Assembly (NCBI GenBank): GCA_963669265.1
Contig: OY769916.1
Coordinates: 3,286,001 to 3,350,000, forward strand
DNA from: SZUA-547 sp963669265
Lineage (GTDB): Bacteria > Pseudomonadota > Alphaproteobacteria > Rhodobacterales > Rhodobacteraceae
DNA length: 64,000 bases
Direction of reading: 5' to 3'
In this document: positions 45,258-54,709 of the stretch, piece by piece
Layout: each line of letters begins with the position of its first letter
Numbering within the stretch: the stretch's first letter is position 1
Translations under genes and position numbers: made by a program
Notes under the pieces: model-generated
What the model saw: only the letters and a program-made list of their open reading frames with translations
Told to the model about the DNA's origin: nothing
Database searches by the model: none

Positions 45258-46163
45258 CTAAATCGAGTTCGCGCGCGCATTATCGAGGATCCAATCCTTT
45301 AGCTTCCGTGCGTTGGGAGAGAGTTCCTCATCAGACGAACCGACCAGATAAAACCGGTTCGGCGCTGGCAGGGAATGCCACCCAACGATCGCCAATTTGC
45401 CGCTTGTGAGCATGGGCTGAATCAAGCGTTGCCACCCAAGGGCGACGCCAGCGCCCTTGCGCGCCATTTGAAGCGCGACGGAGTAACTCGTCACGCGCGC
45501 GCCTGTCTGAATTTCGCCCTTGTAGCCAAGCTGAAGGAACCAGTCAGGCCAGGATGTCCATGACTGTGAGGCCGCATTCAAGTGAATCAGCCGCTGCTGA
45601 GCGAGGTCTTCAAGTGTGCAGGCGCCAAACTCACGCGCCATCTCCGGCGCCGCGACCGGCACTAGCTGATCGCGGTAGAGTTCAGTCTGGGTCAGATTTG
45701 CGTCGTTATCCATGCCATAGCGGATGAAAAAGTCAATTTCCTGCATGTTCTGGAAGGGCCGATCTTGCGTGATCTGATGGATGTTTGTGTCCGGATGCTC
45801 CCGCCAGAACTCGATTATCGCGGGTGACAGCCAGAGAGCAGCCACCGCGGTGGTCGAGCCAACTGTGACGACTTCGGCTTCGCCTGCTTGTCGAATTTTT
45901 GCAAGCTGATGTGAAATCTTTGAGAACGATGCCGCCAGCGTTTCGAATAGCTCTCGCCCGTGCTCGGTCAGTTCCACGCCCCGATGCCGTCGCTCGAAGA
46001 GTCGCGCGCCTAGCTCGCCCTCAAGTGCTTTGATCTGATGGCTGACGGCGCCAGGCGTGACGGAAAGCTCCTGCGCTGCGTTCTTGAAGCTGAGATGCCG
46101 GGCGGCGGCTTCAAAAGCGGACAGCGCGGTGAGCGGCGGTAGATTGTAATGGCGTCGCGACAT
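45258..46163 (-). CDS. GcvA-like LysR-type regulator
   Basis: A 301-residue LysR protein. The start MSRRHYNLPPLTALSAFEAAARHLSFKNAAQELSVTPGAVSHQIK is the typical GcvA-type N-terminus, and the effector domain follows (SWPDWFLQLGY). It is on the same strand, 96 bp ahead of the Rieske gene, and may regulate the demethylase operon. GcvA-type proteins often respond to glycine-related metabolites, which fits the context. Confidence 0.9.
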   Translation of the reverse strand: MSRRHYNLPPLTALSAFEAAARHLSFKNAAQELSVTPGAVSHQIKALEGELGARLFERRHRGVELTEHGRELFETLAASFSKISHQLAKIRQAGEAEVVTVGSTTAVAALWLSPAIIEFWREHPDTNIHQITQDRPFQNMQEIDFFIRYGMDNDANLTQTELYRDQLVPVAAPEMAREFGACTLEDLAQQRLIHLNAASQSWTSWPDWFLQLGYKGEIQTGARVTSYSVALQMARKGAGVALGWQRLIQPMLTSGKLAIVGWHSLPAPNRFYLVGSSDEELSPNARKLKDWILDNARANSI

Positions 46164-46254
46164 GTTCGGTTGCAGCTTGCGTCAATTCAGTTCATCCAAG
46201 GGCATTTTTCTAGAATTGAACAGTCACAGCAAATGCTTTTGCGATCAAATTAGG

Positions 46255-46383
46255 GGAAGGGCGCTCGTGCTTCGACGATTGCTTGGAACTCGGCATTTGG
46301 TCGTTGGTGGTGCGTTTTTCGGTTGGGCCGAGCCGGCCGAGTGTTCGATGATCCAGTTTGTCTTAGTCGAAGTGCGCCCTTCC
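46255..46383. repeat. 129-bp element with inverted ends (MITE-like)
   Basis: GGAAGGGCGC at 46255-46264 plus CTTCGAC at 46270-46276 is mirrored by GTCGAAGTGCGCCCTTCC at 46366-46383, one arm carrying a short insertion. It lies in the gene-free gap 46164-46659 (496 bp) between divergent genes. The rest of that gap shows no ORF I trust; it should hold the promoters for the LysR gene and the histidine kinase. Confidence 0.55.
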
Positions 46384-46659
46384 AATGGATGATGGTGCGG
46401 GCACTGCCAGAAGCAGGGTGGGAACGCAAAGAGGAAATCGGATTGATACGAGGGCTGCTCGCTGGGGGGCGCAAGACGACCGATAGTCTGGACACGACGG
46501 ATTTCGCCCTTCAGTGTTATCAAAAGGAATAACCTTGAGCCGGAGGGCGGACATACCACCCTGTAGGTCGGCGCTGGCTTGCTCCCCGACCAAGGTCTGA
46601 AAAGGTCTCCGACGCCATTCCGGTTTCACGGGACGAGATCAGCGGGTTAAGCTCGGCGC

Positions 46660-48093
46660 ATGGTCGCGCCTGGAAGAGCACTGGAGCCGGAGCTCGAATC
46701 TGAGCCTGGTTCGCTTGCGCGGAAATTCGCTCTCGCTGGAAGCGTCGTCCTAGTTTTCGGCGGCGCGGTGATCGGCGCATGGGTCGCAGACGAAGTCGAG
46801 AAGAGCGTCACCCGCAATACGGCGGCGGCGACGGCCTTGTTCATGGAAAGCGTTATTGCACCACTGAGTCAGGAACTGGCCGAAAGCGATCGCCTGTCAA
46901 TCGGGGCCAGCCGCGCTCTCGAAGAAATCTTTCTGAACACCCCGATCGGCGAACGGGTGATTTCATACAAGATCTGGAAGCCAGACGGCCTGATTGTTCA
47001 CGCCAGCGACGCCGAGCGCATCGGGCAGCGCCTTGAAACCAGCGATGGGTTCGCGATCGCGTTGCAGGGTGACGTCGTCGCCGAGTTCGAGGAACTGGAG
47101 GGAGAAGAAGCGGCGCTTGAACGCGCGTCCGGTTTGCCGTTGTTGGAGATCTACAGTCCAATTCGTAAAGCCTGGTCCAGCGAAATCATTGCGGTTGCGG
47201 AGTTCTATGAGGTCGCAACAGAGCTTAAGAGCGACATCGCCGCCGCGAGGCGCAAGAGCTGGTTCGTGGTCGCTGGCGTCACGCTGGCTATGGCTGCCGC
47301 GTTGTTTGGCATCGTGCTACAGGGCAGCCGCATGATTGACGCTCAACAGGCTGCGCTCAAGAGGCGGGTCGAGGAACTCGCGCGACTGGCGTCTCAGAAC
47401 GAGCTGCTTCGCAAACGTGTCGAGCGGGCGTCGAGCAGATCCACTGAAATTGCGGAGCGCAGCCTCCGCAGATTGAGCGCCGAGTTGCATGACGGGCCCG
47501 CGCAACTGATGAGCCTTGCCGCGCTGCGGCTGGAGCACATTCGCAATGCGCCGTCCGACGACGCCCGCTCTCAAGAGGTCGAAGTCGTTCGATCCGCTGT
47601 GACCGACGCGATGGAAGAGGTTCGCGCGATCTGCCGGGGCCTTGCATTGCCGGATATCCAGACCCTTGAACTGCAAAAACTGATCGACCGAGCCATTAGC
47701 GAGCATCGCCGCCGGACCGATACGGATATCGCTTTAAACTACGCAAGCGACGCCAGTTACGCGGATGCGCCGCATCCGATCAAAATTTGTATTTACCGTT
47801 TCCTACAGGAGGCCCTATGGAATTCCTGGCGGCATGCTGACGGCGCCGGCCAGGTTGTCGTGGTAAAAGCTCGGAACGGCCGGCTGCAGGTCTCTGTGAG
47901 CGATCAAGGACCCGGTTTTGATCTGGATCCCAATAGCGCAAATGACGAAGGCTCTTCATCGAACGGCATGGGTCTGGTTGGATTGAGAGGACGCATCGAG
48001 AGCCTCGGCGGCGAACTGGACGTGCGCAGCGTTCCGGACGCAGGCGCGACCCTTTCCATGCGACTGATTTTGGATAAGGATTTCAGGGCATGA
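46660..48093 (+). CDS. Membrane NarL-type sensor histidine kinase
   Basis: A 477-residue kinase. One membrane helix near residues 24-46 and a second near 201-221 flank an extracytoplasmic sensor of about 150 residues with no recognised fold. Then come a coiled-coil linker and a HisKA_3 dimerisation domain with phospho-acceptor His277 in RRLSAELHDGPAQL. The HATPase domain has its N-box around RFLQEALWNSWRHA and G-boxes DQGPGF and GMGLVGLRGRIESLGG. It overlaps its response regulator by four bases. Convergent with the Gly/Ser-repeat locus, it may sense envelope or cell-surface state (inference). Confidence 0.92.
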   Translation: MVAPGRALEPELESEPGSLARKFALAGSVVLVFGGAVIGAWVADEVEKSVTRNTAAATALFMESVIAPLSQELAESDRLSIGASRALEEIFLNTPIGERVISYKIWKPDGLIVHASDAERIGQRLETSDGFAIALQGDVVAEFEELEGEEAALERASGLPLLEIYSPIRKAWSSEIIAVAEFYEVATELKSDIAAARRKSWFVVAGVTLAMAAALFGIVLQGSRMIDAQQAALKRRVEELARLASQNELLRKRVERASSRSTEIAERSLRRLSAELHDGPAQLMSLAALRLEHIRNAPSDDARSQEVEVVRSAVTDAMEEVRAICRGLALPDIQTLELQKLIDRAISEHRRRTDTDIALNYASDASYADAPHPIKICIYRFLQEALWNSWRHADGAGQVVVVKARNGRLQVSVSDQGPGFDLDPNSANDEGSSSNGMGLVGLRGRIESLGGELDVRSVPDAGATLSMRLILDKDFRA

Positions 48094-48743
48094 CTGTCGA
48101 GATCACCGTCGTTCTGGCTGACGACCATCCACTCTATCGCGATGGCGTGGTCCGAACCCTGAACGAGGAGCTCGACATCTCGGTTCTCGCCGCGACGGCG
48201 ACCGCAGAAGATGTCGTGTCGGCAGTCGCAGAGCATATGCCACTCGTCGCGCTGATAGACCTTTCGATGCCGGGCGGCGGGATAATGGCGTTAAAACGCA
48301 TCGCTGAGCAGTTTCCTGACGTTCGGACCATCGTGCTGACGGTGTCAGAAGACAGCGACGACGTCATGGATGCGCTGGACGAGGGGGCTGCCGGCTATGT
48401 TCTGAAAGGCGTTGGCGGTGGAGAGCTGGTGTCAATCGTCCGGCAAGTGGCGGCCGGCGGATCTTACGTCGCCCCGACCTTGGCGGCGCGACTCTTATCG
48501 ACGCTTCGTGACGGTGGTTCGGAAAAGACGCCAAAGGGACGTCTAAGCAATTTGACCAATCGCGAGGAGGAAATACTTCGCTTGGTCGCAAAGGGCCTCT
48601 CAAACAAGGAGGTCGGCAGAAAGCTCGATCTGCAAGAAAAGACGGTCAAGCATTACATGACCATCATTCTGCAGAAGATGGATGTGAGGAACCGCGTCGA
48701 AGCTGCGGTTCTCGCCAATTCTATCTGGAATGAAAAGAGCTAA
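48090..48743 (+). CDS. NarL/FixJ-family response regulator
   Basis: A 217-residue protein. Receiver domain VVLADDHPLYRDGVVRTL with phospho-acceptor Asp57 in VALIDLSMPGG; C-terminal LuxR-type helix-turn-helix NLTNREEEILRLVAKGLSNKEVGRKLDLQEKTVKHYM. It is co-transcribed with the kinase by ATGA overlap. Targets are unknown; nearby candidates are the exported repeat-protein promoters, whose upstream regions share GCAATCGGT. Confidence 0.94.
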   Translation: MTVEITVVLADDHPLYRDGVVRTLNEELDISVLAATATAEDVVSAVAEHMPLVALIDLSMPGGGIMALKRIAEQFPDVRTIVLTVSEDSDDVMDALDEGAAGYVLKGVGGGELVSIVRQVAAGGSYVAPTLAARLLSTLRDGGSEKTPKGRLSNLTNREEEILRLVAKGLSNKEVGRKLDLQEKTVKHYMTIILQKMDVRNRVEAAVLANSIWNEKS

Positions 48744-48793
48744 CCCGAGATAACGGTTGAGGGGCGAAAGCCGGACCCTCCCGTGCACCTAAA

Positions 48794-49273
48794 TCAGTCG
48801 CCTAACACTGCGCGAATCCGTTGCTGGTCGTCCTGCGTCGCGGCCCGTTCAATAACGGTATTGTTGTTGGGATCCGTCAATTTATAGCGGCCGTACTCGA
48901 TTTTTTCCCGCCAGCCATCGGTGTAGTTGACTTCGACGTCTTCGATCTCGCGACCGTAGCTGGGGCCGCTTCCGCCGCCGGCACTTCCTCCTCCACTGCC
49001 GCCGCTGCTTCCGCCACCGCTTCCGCCGCCGCTTCCGCCTCCGCTTCCGCCGCCGCTTCCACCACCGCCTCCGCCGCTGCTTCCACCACCGCTTCCGCCG
49101 CCGCTTCCTCCGCCGCTTCCGCCACCGCTGCCGCCACCCGAAGAGGCCCTAGCAGCACTGAGGTTTATTAATGTCGGCGCCGCATAGACTGCCGCCGCGC
49201 CCAGCCCAAGTTTCGCGAGCGCATCCCGGCGGTTAAGCGTTGATCCTAGTTTGATTTCTTTTTTATTCGCCAT
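48794..49273 (-). CDS. Exported Gly/Ser-repeat protein 2
   Basis: About 159 residues from the ATG at 49271-49273. The N-terminus STLNRRDALAKLGLGAAAVY, then APTLINLSAARA, looks like a twin-arginine-type export signal or peptide leader. The middle (about residues 44-103) is almost pure GGGS-type repeat. The C-terminal 55 residues are folded-looking and charged (REIEDVEVNYTDGWREKIEYG to RIRAVLGD). It is a paralogue of the protein at 50880, with nearly the same leader but a different tail. The two flank an HPr-kinase/PqqD-like fusion, making them candidate substrates. Low sequence complexity makes overlapping Ala-rich frames appear open; those are artefacts. Confidence 0.82.
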   Translation of the reverse strand: MANKKEIKLGSTLNRRDALAKLGLGAAAVYAAPTLINLSAARASSGGGSGGGSGGGSGGGSGGGSSGGGGGGSGGGSGGGSGGGSGGGSSGGSGGGSAGGGSGPSYGREIEDVEVNYTDGWREKIEYGRYKLTDPNNNTVIERAATQDDQQRIRAVLGD

Positions 49274-49551
49274 TGGTTCAAGCGTGGGTTGCTCAGCGCT
49301 TATACGATATTTCGGTTGGCGGCGGGTGAGCATTCAATCGTTGTCATCACATCTTCCTTCAAGCGGTTGGTGAGTAAAACAACTCTACCACAGTACAACT
49401 GATGCAATCGGTTCAGGGACCCAGAAATTGACGGACTCACCTGAGGCGGTTCAGATGCGATACGAATTGAATTGAGCGAAAGACAATCTCACTGCGAAAC
49501 GACCGAGAGCTTTGACATAGTGCGGGACACATAGCGGGGTCGGCCATGGCG

Positions 49552-50853
49552 TTAGCTGGCCCGTCGGCCGCGACTTATCCTAGCGACGTTGTTTCGAGCG
49601 AGCGCAGCAATGAGCGCACTCAGGTCGGCGTCGAGGCGCCTTTGATCTTCCTCGGGGAAGGCTGCCGCCACCAACTCCAAGGCGTCGGCATAACGTGTCG
49701 GCGACTCCAGAAGGCGCCAGAGCGCGGCGCCCAATTCATTGAGCGCCATGATGGTCAAGCCTTCGGCGCCGATCAGAAAATGGCGTTGCTCGCGGGTATG
49801 CAACTCACATCCCTCAAGTCGTGAGACGATGCTTTCGGGGTGCAAAGTTGCGCGCCTCGCCTTGCCCGCTCGTTGATTGCGCTCTGCGTCCAGTGCAAAT
49901 GGCTCGGTCGAGATAGGTATCGGCGAGCGGTCGCTAAACGCATCTACGAGCGCTTGGGCGCCTTCTTTCGGATCCGTGTATTGCAGCTTTATGCAAGGCG
50001 CGCGCTGGGTGATTTCAGCCAGTCGATCAAGGATCGCCTTAGCGCTCCCTTCGCGTGAAAAATTCTGCCAGATAATCTGCTTCAGCGCGTCGCCAGCTTC
50101 GACGCGCGTCAATTGAGCTGCGCCGCTGTCCTCTCGCTCCAGCAGGACGATGCCGCGAACGGGCAGCCGCATATCGCGCGGCGCGAGTTGCGCTTCGGGC
50201 AAGTCGAGATAGAGGTAGCGTTTCCCGCGAGGTCCTGCGTGACGCTCAATAAACTCACGCGTTGAAGTGTCGAGAGTCACGGGCGTCGGCAAGCGCAGAC
50301 GCGGTGCGATGCCAGCGGCTATGCCTTCGCCTGTCGCCGGGTCCAACGGCAGAATGTCATCACCGAAGATGCGATAGTCCATCGCCGCCAAAACAGTCGT
50401 CAGAACGCTCTTTCCCGCACGATATCGGCTGGGCATCACAATCAGGCCATCCCCAATTTCGACGGACGCCGCGTGAAGACAAAGGAGATCAGGATTCTCA
50501 AGCGTCTGGGCGCGCACGATGTTCGCGGCGAGCCAGCATATGGCGGAGACGGGATCAGTAAATGCGGTGGATTTTCCGGTCGCGGTTGAGGCGCAACGCC
50601 ATTTTTCTTCTCGCTTCTCTATAGAGAGTGAAACGAGAGGATTCTCGGACGGCTGAGGAGGGTCCACAGGCTCAACTTCCCATCCCTTCAGAACCGGATC
50701 AACCAAAGGAAGGATTTCGGCGCCATCAGTGATCGCGATTGGTTGCGATACGCCTTCTACATCGAAATACCGCGTGTTCGGCATCTTTCCTGTCATCGCC
50801 CAAGAGGCGCGGCCCGGCCATTGGTCGGGCCGCCTGTCATTGGATACTAGCAC
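49552..50853 (-). CDS. HPr-kinase-like and PqqD-like fusion protein
   Basis: Up to 433 residues. Residues about 70-310 resemble HPr-Ser-kinase-related proteins: LHAASVEIGDGLIVMP, P-loop SRYRAGKSVLTTVLAAMDY (about 142-160), and FGDDILPLD with the paired Asp near 165. Residues about 340-425 match a PqqD-type peptide-binding winged helix: FLIGAEGLTIMALNELGAALWRLLES and the closing LSALIAALARNNVARI. PqqD domains deliver leader peptides to modifying enzymes, so a kinase-like domain fused to one suggests ATP-dependent modification of a leader-bearing peptide. The start is uncertain: GTG 50853 (AGGCGAA upstream), ATG 50796 or ATG 50784 (AGGAAAG close upstream). It lies 26 bp after repeat protein 1. 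Confidence 0.82.
   Translation of the reverse strand: MLVSNDRRPDQWPGRASWAMTGKMPNTRYFDVEGVSQPIAITDGAEILPLVDPVLKGWEVEPVDPPQPSENPLVSLSIEKREEKWRCASTATGKSTAFTDPVSAICWLAANIVRAQTLENPDLLCLHAASVEIGDGLIVMPSRYRAGKSVLTTVLAAMDYRIFGDDILPLDPATGEGIAAGIAPRLRLPTPVTLDTSTREFIERHAGPRGKRYLYLDLPEAQLAPRDMRLPVRGIVLLEREDSGAAQLTRVEAGDALKQIIWQNFSREGSAKAILDRLAEITQRAPCIKLQYTDPKEGAQALVDAFSDRSPIPISTEPFALDAERNQRAGKARRATLHPESIVSRLEGCELHTREQRHFLIGAEGLTIMALNELGAALWRLLESPTRYADALELVAAAFPEEDQRRLDADLSALIAALARNNVARISRGRRAS
50809..50833 (-). promoter_or_regulatory. Hairpin between repeat protein 1 and kinase-like gene
   Basis: GCGGCCCG (50809-50816) and CGGGCCGC (50826-50833) form a perfect 8-bp GC-only stem with a nine-base loop. 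If translation of the kinase gene begins at 50796 or 50784, this stem is intercistronic and would lower enzyme yield relative to the abundant repeat protein. If GTG 50853 is used, it lies inside the coding region. Confidence 0.5.
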
Positions 50854-50879
50854 TTAAATTCGCCTGAAGCCGCTAGCGT

Positions 50880-51347
50880 CTACTGCGGAAGGGGCGAGGG
50901 CTCATCGTCAGATGAGGGACCGCTCGGCTCACTCGGCTCGCTGCCGCTGGGCCCGCTGGATCCACCCGCGCCCGGCTCACTTCCACCACTGCCGCCGCCG
51001 CTGCCGCCGCCGCTTCCACCACTGCCGCCGCCGCTGCCGCCGCCGCTTCCACCACTGCCGCCGCCGCTGCCGCCGCCGCTTCCACCACTGCCGCCGCCGC
51101 TGCCGCCGCCGCTTCCACCACTGCCGCCGCCGCTTCCGCCGCCGCTTCCGCCACTACCACCGCCGCTTCCGCCACTGCCGCCGCTTCCACCGCTGCCGCC
51201 GCCGCTACTTCCCGATGCCGCTTTCGCTGTGCTTACGTTCAAAAGGGACGGCGCGGCATAGGCCGCCGCAGCGCCAAGCCCCAGCCTTGTCAACGCATCT
51301 CTGCGGCTCAGGGTCGATTCGGACTTGGTCTCAGTTTTCTTCGTCAT
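50880..51347 (-). CDS. Exported Gly/Ser-repeat protein 1
   Basis: A 155-residue protein with leader STLSRRDALTRLGLGAAAAY then APSLLNVSTAKAASG, very close to that of repeat protein 2. Residues about 45-125 are GGS/GGGS repeats, and the tail is Ser/Pro/Glu/Asp-rich and apparently unfolded (EPSEPSGPSSDDEPSPLPQ). The paired arginines and hydrophobic Ala stretch suggest Tat-type export; the shared leader could also be the docking site for the PqqD-like domain. The many serines are attractive acceptors for an HPr-kinase-like enzyme (inference). It is first in a two-gene unit with that enzyme. Confidence 0.82.
   Translation of the reverse strand: MTKKTETKSESTLSRRDALTRLGLGAAAAYAAPSLLNVSTAKAASGSSGGGSGGSGGSGGSGGGSGGSGGGSGGGSGGSGGGSGGGSGGSGGGSGGGSGGSGGGSGGGSGGSGGGSGGGSGGSEPGAGGSSGPSGSEPSEPSGPSSDDEPSPLPQ
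50981..51112. repeat. Four perfect 33-bp tandem repeats in repeat protein 1
   Basis: Unit boundaries fall at 50981, 51014, 51047 and 51080, with a partial fifth copy from 51113. Each unit encodes 11 residues of GGS-GGGS-GGGS pattern. Perfect identity of the copies implies recent expansion or homogenisation, so repeat number may vary among strains. Confidence 0.9.
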
Positions 51348-51689
51348 TGCTTTACCCTTCGGTTGCTCTCTTTGGGTCGCGCAAATGTAGCCAGCAACGC
51401 GCGAGCATTGAACGCGCCGACACTAAATTCCCCGCAATCGGTCTGGAAATCGGATCACGCTGGGTAGACCTTCTGGCGGAATTCGCTTGAGGAAAAGCTG
51501 GCCGAGACCAATTCGTCGACGGGTCCGACCTTTAACTCACCTGATCAGACCAAGGTCGGAACCAAGAATGACAGGCGAAGTGGTAGGTCCGGATTTCCAT
51601 CAGTTCTCAACTCCATGATCGTTTCGTCGAGTCTGCAAACCTCCGATAGACAATCACATCGCACCCGCCAAAAGCGCTGACTCGAGGCA
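51348..51689. other. Upstream region of repeat protein 1
   Basis: No gene is supported in this stretch. It should contain the minus-strand promoter of the repeat-protein operon. The 9-mer GCAATCGGT at 51434-51442 also occurs upstream of repeat protein 2 at 49404-49412 in the same orientation, which might be a shared regulator site but could be chance. Confidence 0.35.
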
Positions 51690-51850
51690 TTCGTGCTCGA
51701 GCGGGTCGAGCGGATGCGTATGTTCAAGCAGGTTCTGATGTGTCGACGAGGTCTTGGTGAAGGTCAGTTACCAGCATCACCTCTTTTGTAGTGCCGTGAA
51801 TCAAGAGTAGGAGGCGCTGGAAGCGGCGGCGTGGCGGAGCGGCGACAAGT
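51690..51850 (+). pseudogene. Short degraded IS6 transposase fragment (relic F)
   Basis: Broken frames read RVERMRMFKQ, VDEVLVKVSYQHHLF, AVNQE followed by a stop, then EALEAA, matching the central part of the IS6 transposase (DRMRAYSNWRWHLEEVFVKVNGEQH). Both ends of the element are missing. This is the oldest looking of the IS6 copies here. Confidence 0.7.
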
Positions 51851-51884
51851 GTACACCATTAAAAGTGGTAAGTGGCGATGCGGC

Positions 51885-52185
51885 TCTGTCTCACTCCCAT
51901 CGACCCGGCGCTCGGGTGGTGCCGCCGGGTCGAATGGTGATCGAAAATTTAATGACGGCGGGCGGCGACACGCCATTGATCCGGGCGATCAGATTTCGGG
52001 CCGCCTGCACGCCGATATTCCAACGCGGCGAATACGCGGTGGTCAGCTTGCGCGGCGGCGCCGCGCCGATATCAAACACATTGAAGCCCACCAACCCAAT
52101 CTGATCCGGGATCGCGAGGCCAATCATCTCGCAGGCCGCGATGCCCCCCAAGGCGACGTTATCCCGTCACTGATCATCACGTTCT
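51885..52185 (-). pseudogene. C-terminal remnant of a LacI-family regulator
   Basis: The minus strand reads NVALGGIAACEMIGLAIPDQ then IGLVGFNVFDIGAAPPRKL and a tail with NIGVQAARNLIARI, the characteristic C-terminal sugar-binding segment of LacI proteins (IPxDIxLxGFxD, TTxxxP). The DNA-binding domain is absent and a frameshift lies just before NVALGG. It sits immediately upstream of a broken sugar-type ABC ATPase, so an old sugar-uptake operon was probably deleted here. Confidence 0.7.
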
Positions 52186-52242
52186 TTGCCGCACGGCAAA
52201 TCATTACAGGACTGACCGCCGGCGCGGTGAAGGGTTGATAAA

Positions 52243-53304
<1,062 letters not shown>

Positions 53305-53309
53305 ACTGA

Positions 53310-54032
53310 ATGTGGGAACTCGCGCTTGACTGGCTGTTGGCGCCCATCGAGCCGTCGAGGGCGCATCTGGTCGATGGTTTGACCAGCTGGCACGTCCGCT
53401 TGATGGTGCTGGCTTGGGGCGTGTCGCTCCCATTGGGGGTGCCTATCGCGCGATACTTCAAAGTGCTGCCGTCACAGGATTGGCCGCGGGAGCTCGACAA
53501 CAAGACGTGGTGGCGCGGGCATCTCTTCCTGCAATGGGGCGGGGCGGTTCTAACCCTGTTCGGATTCGGTCAGATCATCGCCAAAGTGGGCAAGCTCGCA
53601 TTTGCGGACAGCCCGCATCATGTTCTGGGCTGGGTCACCATATGCCTGCTGGGCGTTCAAGTTCTCGGCGGCGTGTTCCGCGGCTCCACCGGAGGTCCCG
53701 CGAGGCCGGCGTCGGATGGCAGCTTGCATGGCGATCATTTCGACATGACCTTGCGCCGAAAGGTGTTTGTAGTGGTGCACAAGATGGTTGGCTATCTGGC
53801 ATTGCTGCTCGGCGCGGCGACGATCACGTCGGGCCTTTGGATGGCCAATGCGCCGGTCTGGATGTGGATTTCGATCGGCGGCTGGTGGATGTTCTTGATC
53901 GGCGCGGCGGTGATGTTTCAACGCCAGCGGCGCTCGATTGACACGTATCAGGCGATCTGGGGACCGTCTCTGGAACTGCCCGGAAACAAGATCCGCCCCA
54001 TCGGGTTCGGAATATACAGACGGCCAGAGTGA
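53310..54032 (+). CDS. Cytochrome b561-like membrane protein
   Basis: A 240-residue protein with about five or six hydrophobic helices. Histidines placed for bis-haem coordination occur in SWHVRLMVLAWG, RGHLFLQWGG, SPHHVLGWVT and VVHKMVGYLAL, as in cytochrome b561/eukaryote-like b561 domain proteins. Likely an inner-membrane electron carrier or transmembrane reductase. Its C-terminus is followed directly by IS6 relic E, but the frame appears complete. It begins six bases after the broken ATPase and has no evident functional partner. Confidence 0.8.
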   Translation: MWELALDWLLAPIEPSRAHLVDGLTSWHVRLMVLAWGVSLPLGVPIARYFKVLPSQDWPRELDNKTWWRGHLFLQWGGAVLTLFGFGQIIAKVGKLAFADSPHHVLGWVTICLLGVQVLGGVFRGSTGGPARPASDGSLHGDHFDMTLRRKVFVVVHKMVGYLALLLGAATITSGLWMANAPVWMWISIGGWWMFLIGAAVMFQRQRRSIDTYQAIWGPSLELPGNKIRPIGFGIYRRPE

Positions 54033-54034
54033 AA

Positions 54035-54456
54035 GTGCGGCAACGCTGGTTTGCGAAGACCGGGTTGAAGCGAGGAGCGGGCTGGGTGCTTTCTCGAATG
54101 AGTAAGCGTGTCCCTTTCAAGTGTTTCAAATTAAAACCTAAGGTCATCAGTCTCGCGGTCAACGTGTATGTCCGGCGCCGACTTTTGAGGCGAACCATGG
54201 AAGATCTTCTCCTTGAGAGCAGGATCGAATCTGGCCATGAGCCGATCCGGGATTGGTTGAACAGACTTGGGTAGTAGTTCGCCTCCGTCCATTCCTCGGG
54301 CCATATGACCGTCAACTTGGAACACCTCCTCTTAAGCAGACATGTTATCGAGGTGTACCGCACCGCTGCTCTCAATGAGTGGCGCCAACTCTGTTCCGCT
54401 TAGGTTCCCGCCTTTGCCTGCAACAGAGACTAGTTCGAATTCGTCTGATAGCGCCA
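54035..54456 (+). pseudogene. Internally deleted IS6 element (relic E)
   Basis: It starts with a transposase N-terminus at 54100 (MSKRVPFKCFKLKPKVISLA) and reads to WLNRLG and a stop at 54272. The sequence then jumps to the transposase C-terminus (FASVHSSGHMTVN to AALNEWRQLCSA, stop at 54401). The catalytic core is deleted. The right terminal repeat (TAGTTCGAATTCGTCTGATAG) remains near 54430-54456. The following 54457-54709 shows no gene. Confidence 0.82.
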
Positions 54457-54709
54457 ACCGACGCAGAAGATGCTTGCCAGGGACGTGATCCTCGATCGAA
54501 TACTCACAGAACAGCGCGCCTTGCGCTTCCTCCCCCGGCCCCATCATAAGCGCCACACTCCTGGGTCAGTGGAAGAACCGAAGCAGGCCATGGCGCCTAC
54601 TTCAATGGAGACTTCCGCAACGTTTTTCGCGCAAAGCGTACGTCGCCAAGGTCCAAGCGCAGACTCAGCACACTGTGTCGGAGTCAAAGATTTCGCCTGC
54701 GATCGCCAC

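Noticed and set aside
48877..49158. Ala/Glu/Val-rich minus-strand ORF
   Set aside because: Frame-shifted reading of the Gly/Ser repeat of protein 2; low-complexity artefact. The same applies to 50873-51190.
50981..51180. Possible CRISPR-like array
   Set aside because: Contiguous in-frame coding repeats with no unique spacers and no cas genes.
50912..51490. Arg/His-rich plus-strand ORF of 192 codons
   Set aside because: Reverse-strand reading of the 33-bp repeats; composition is non-biological.
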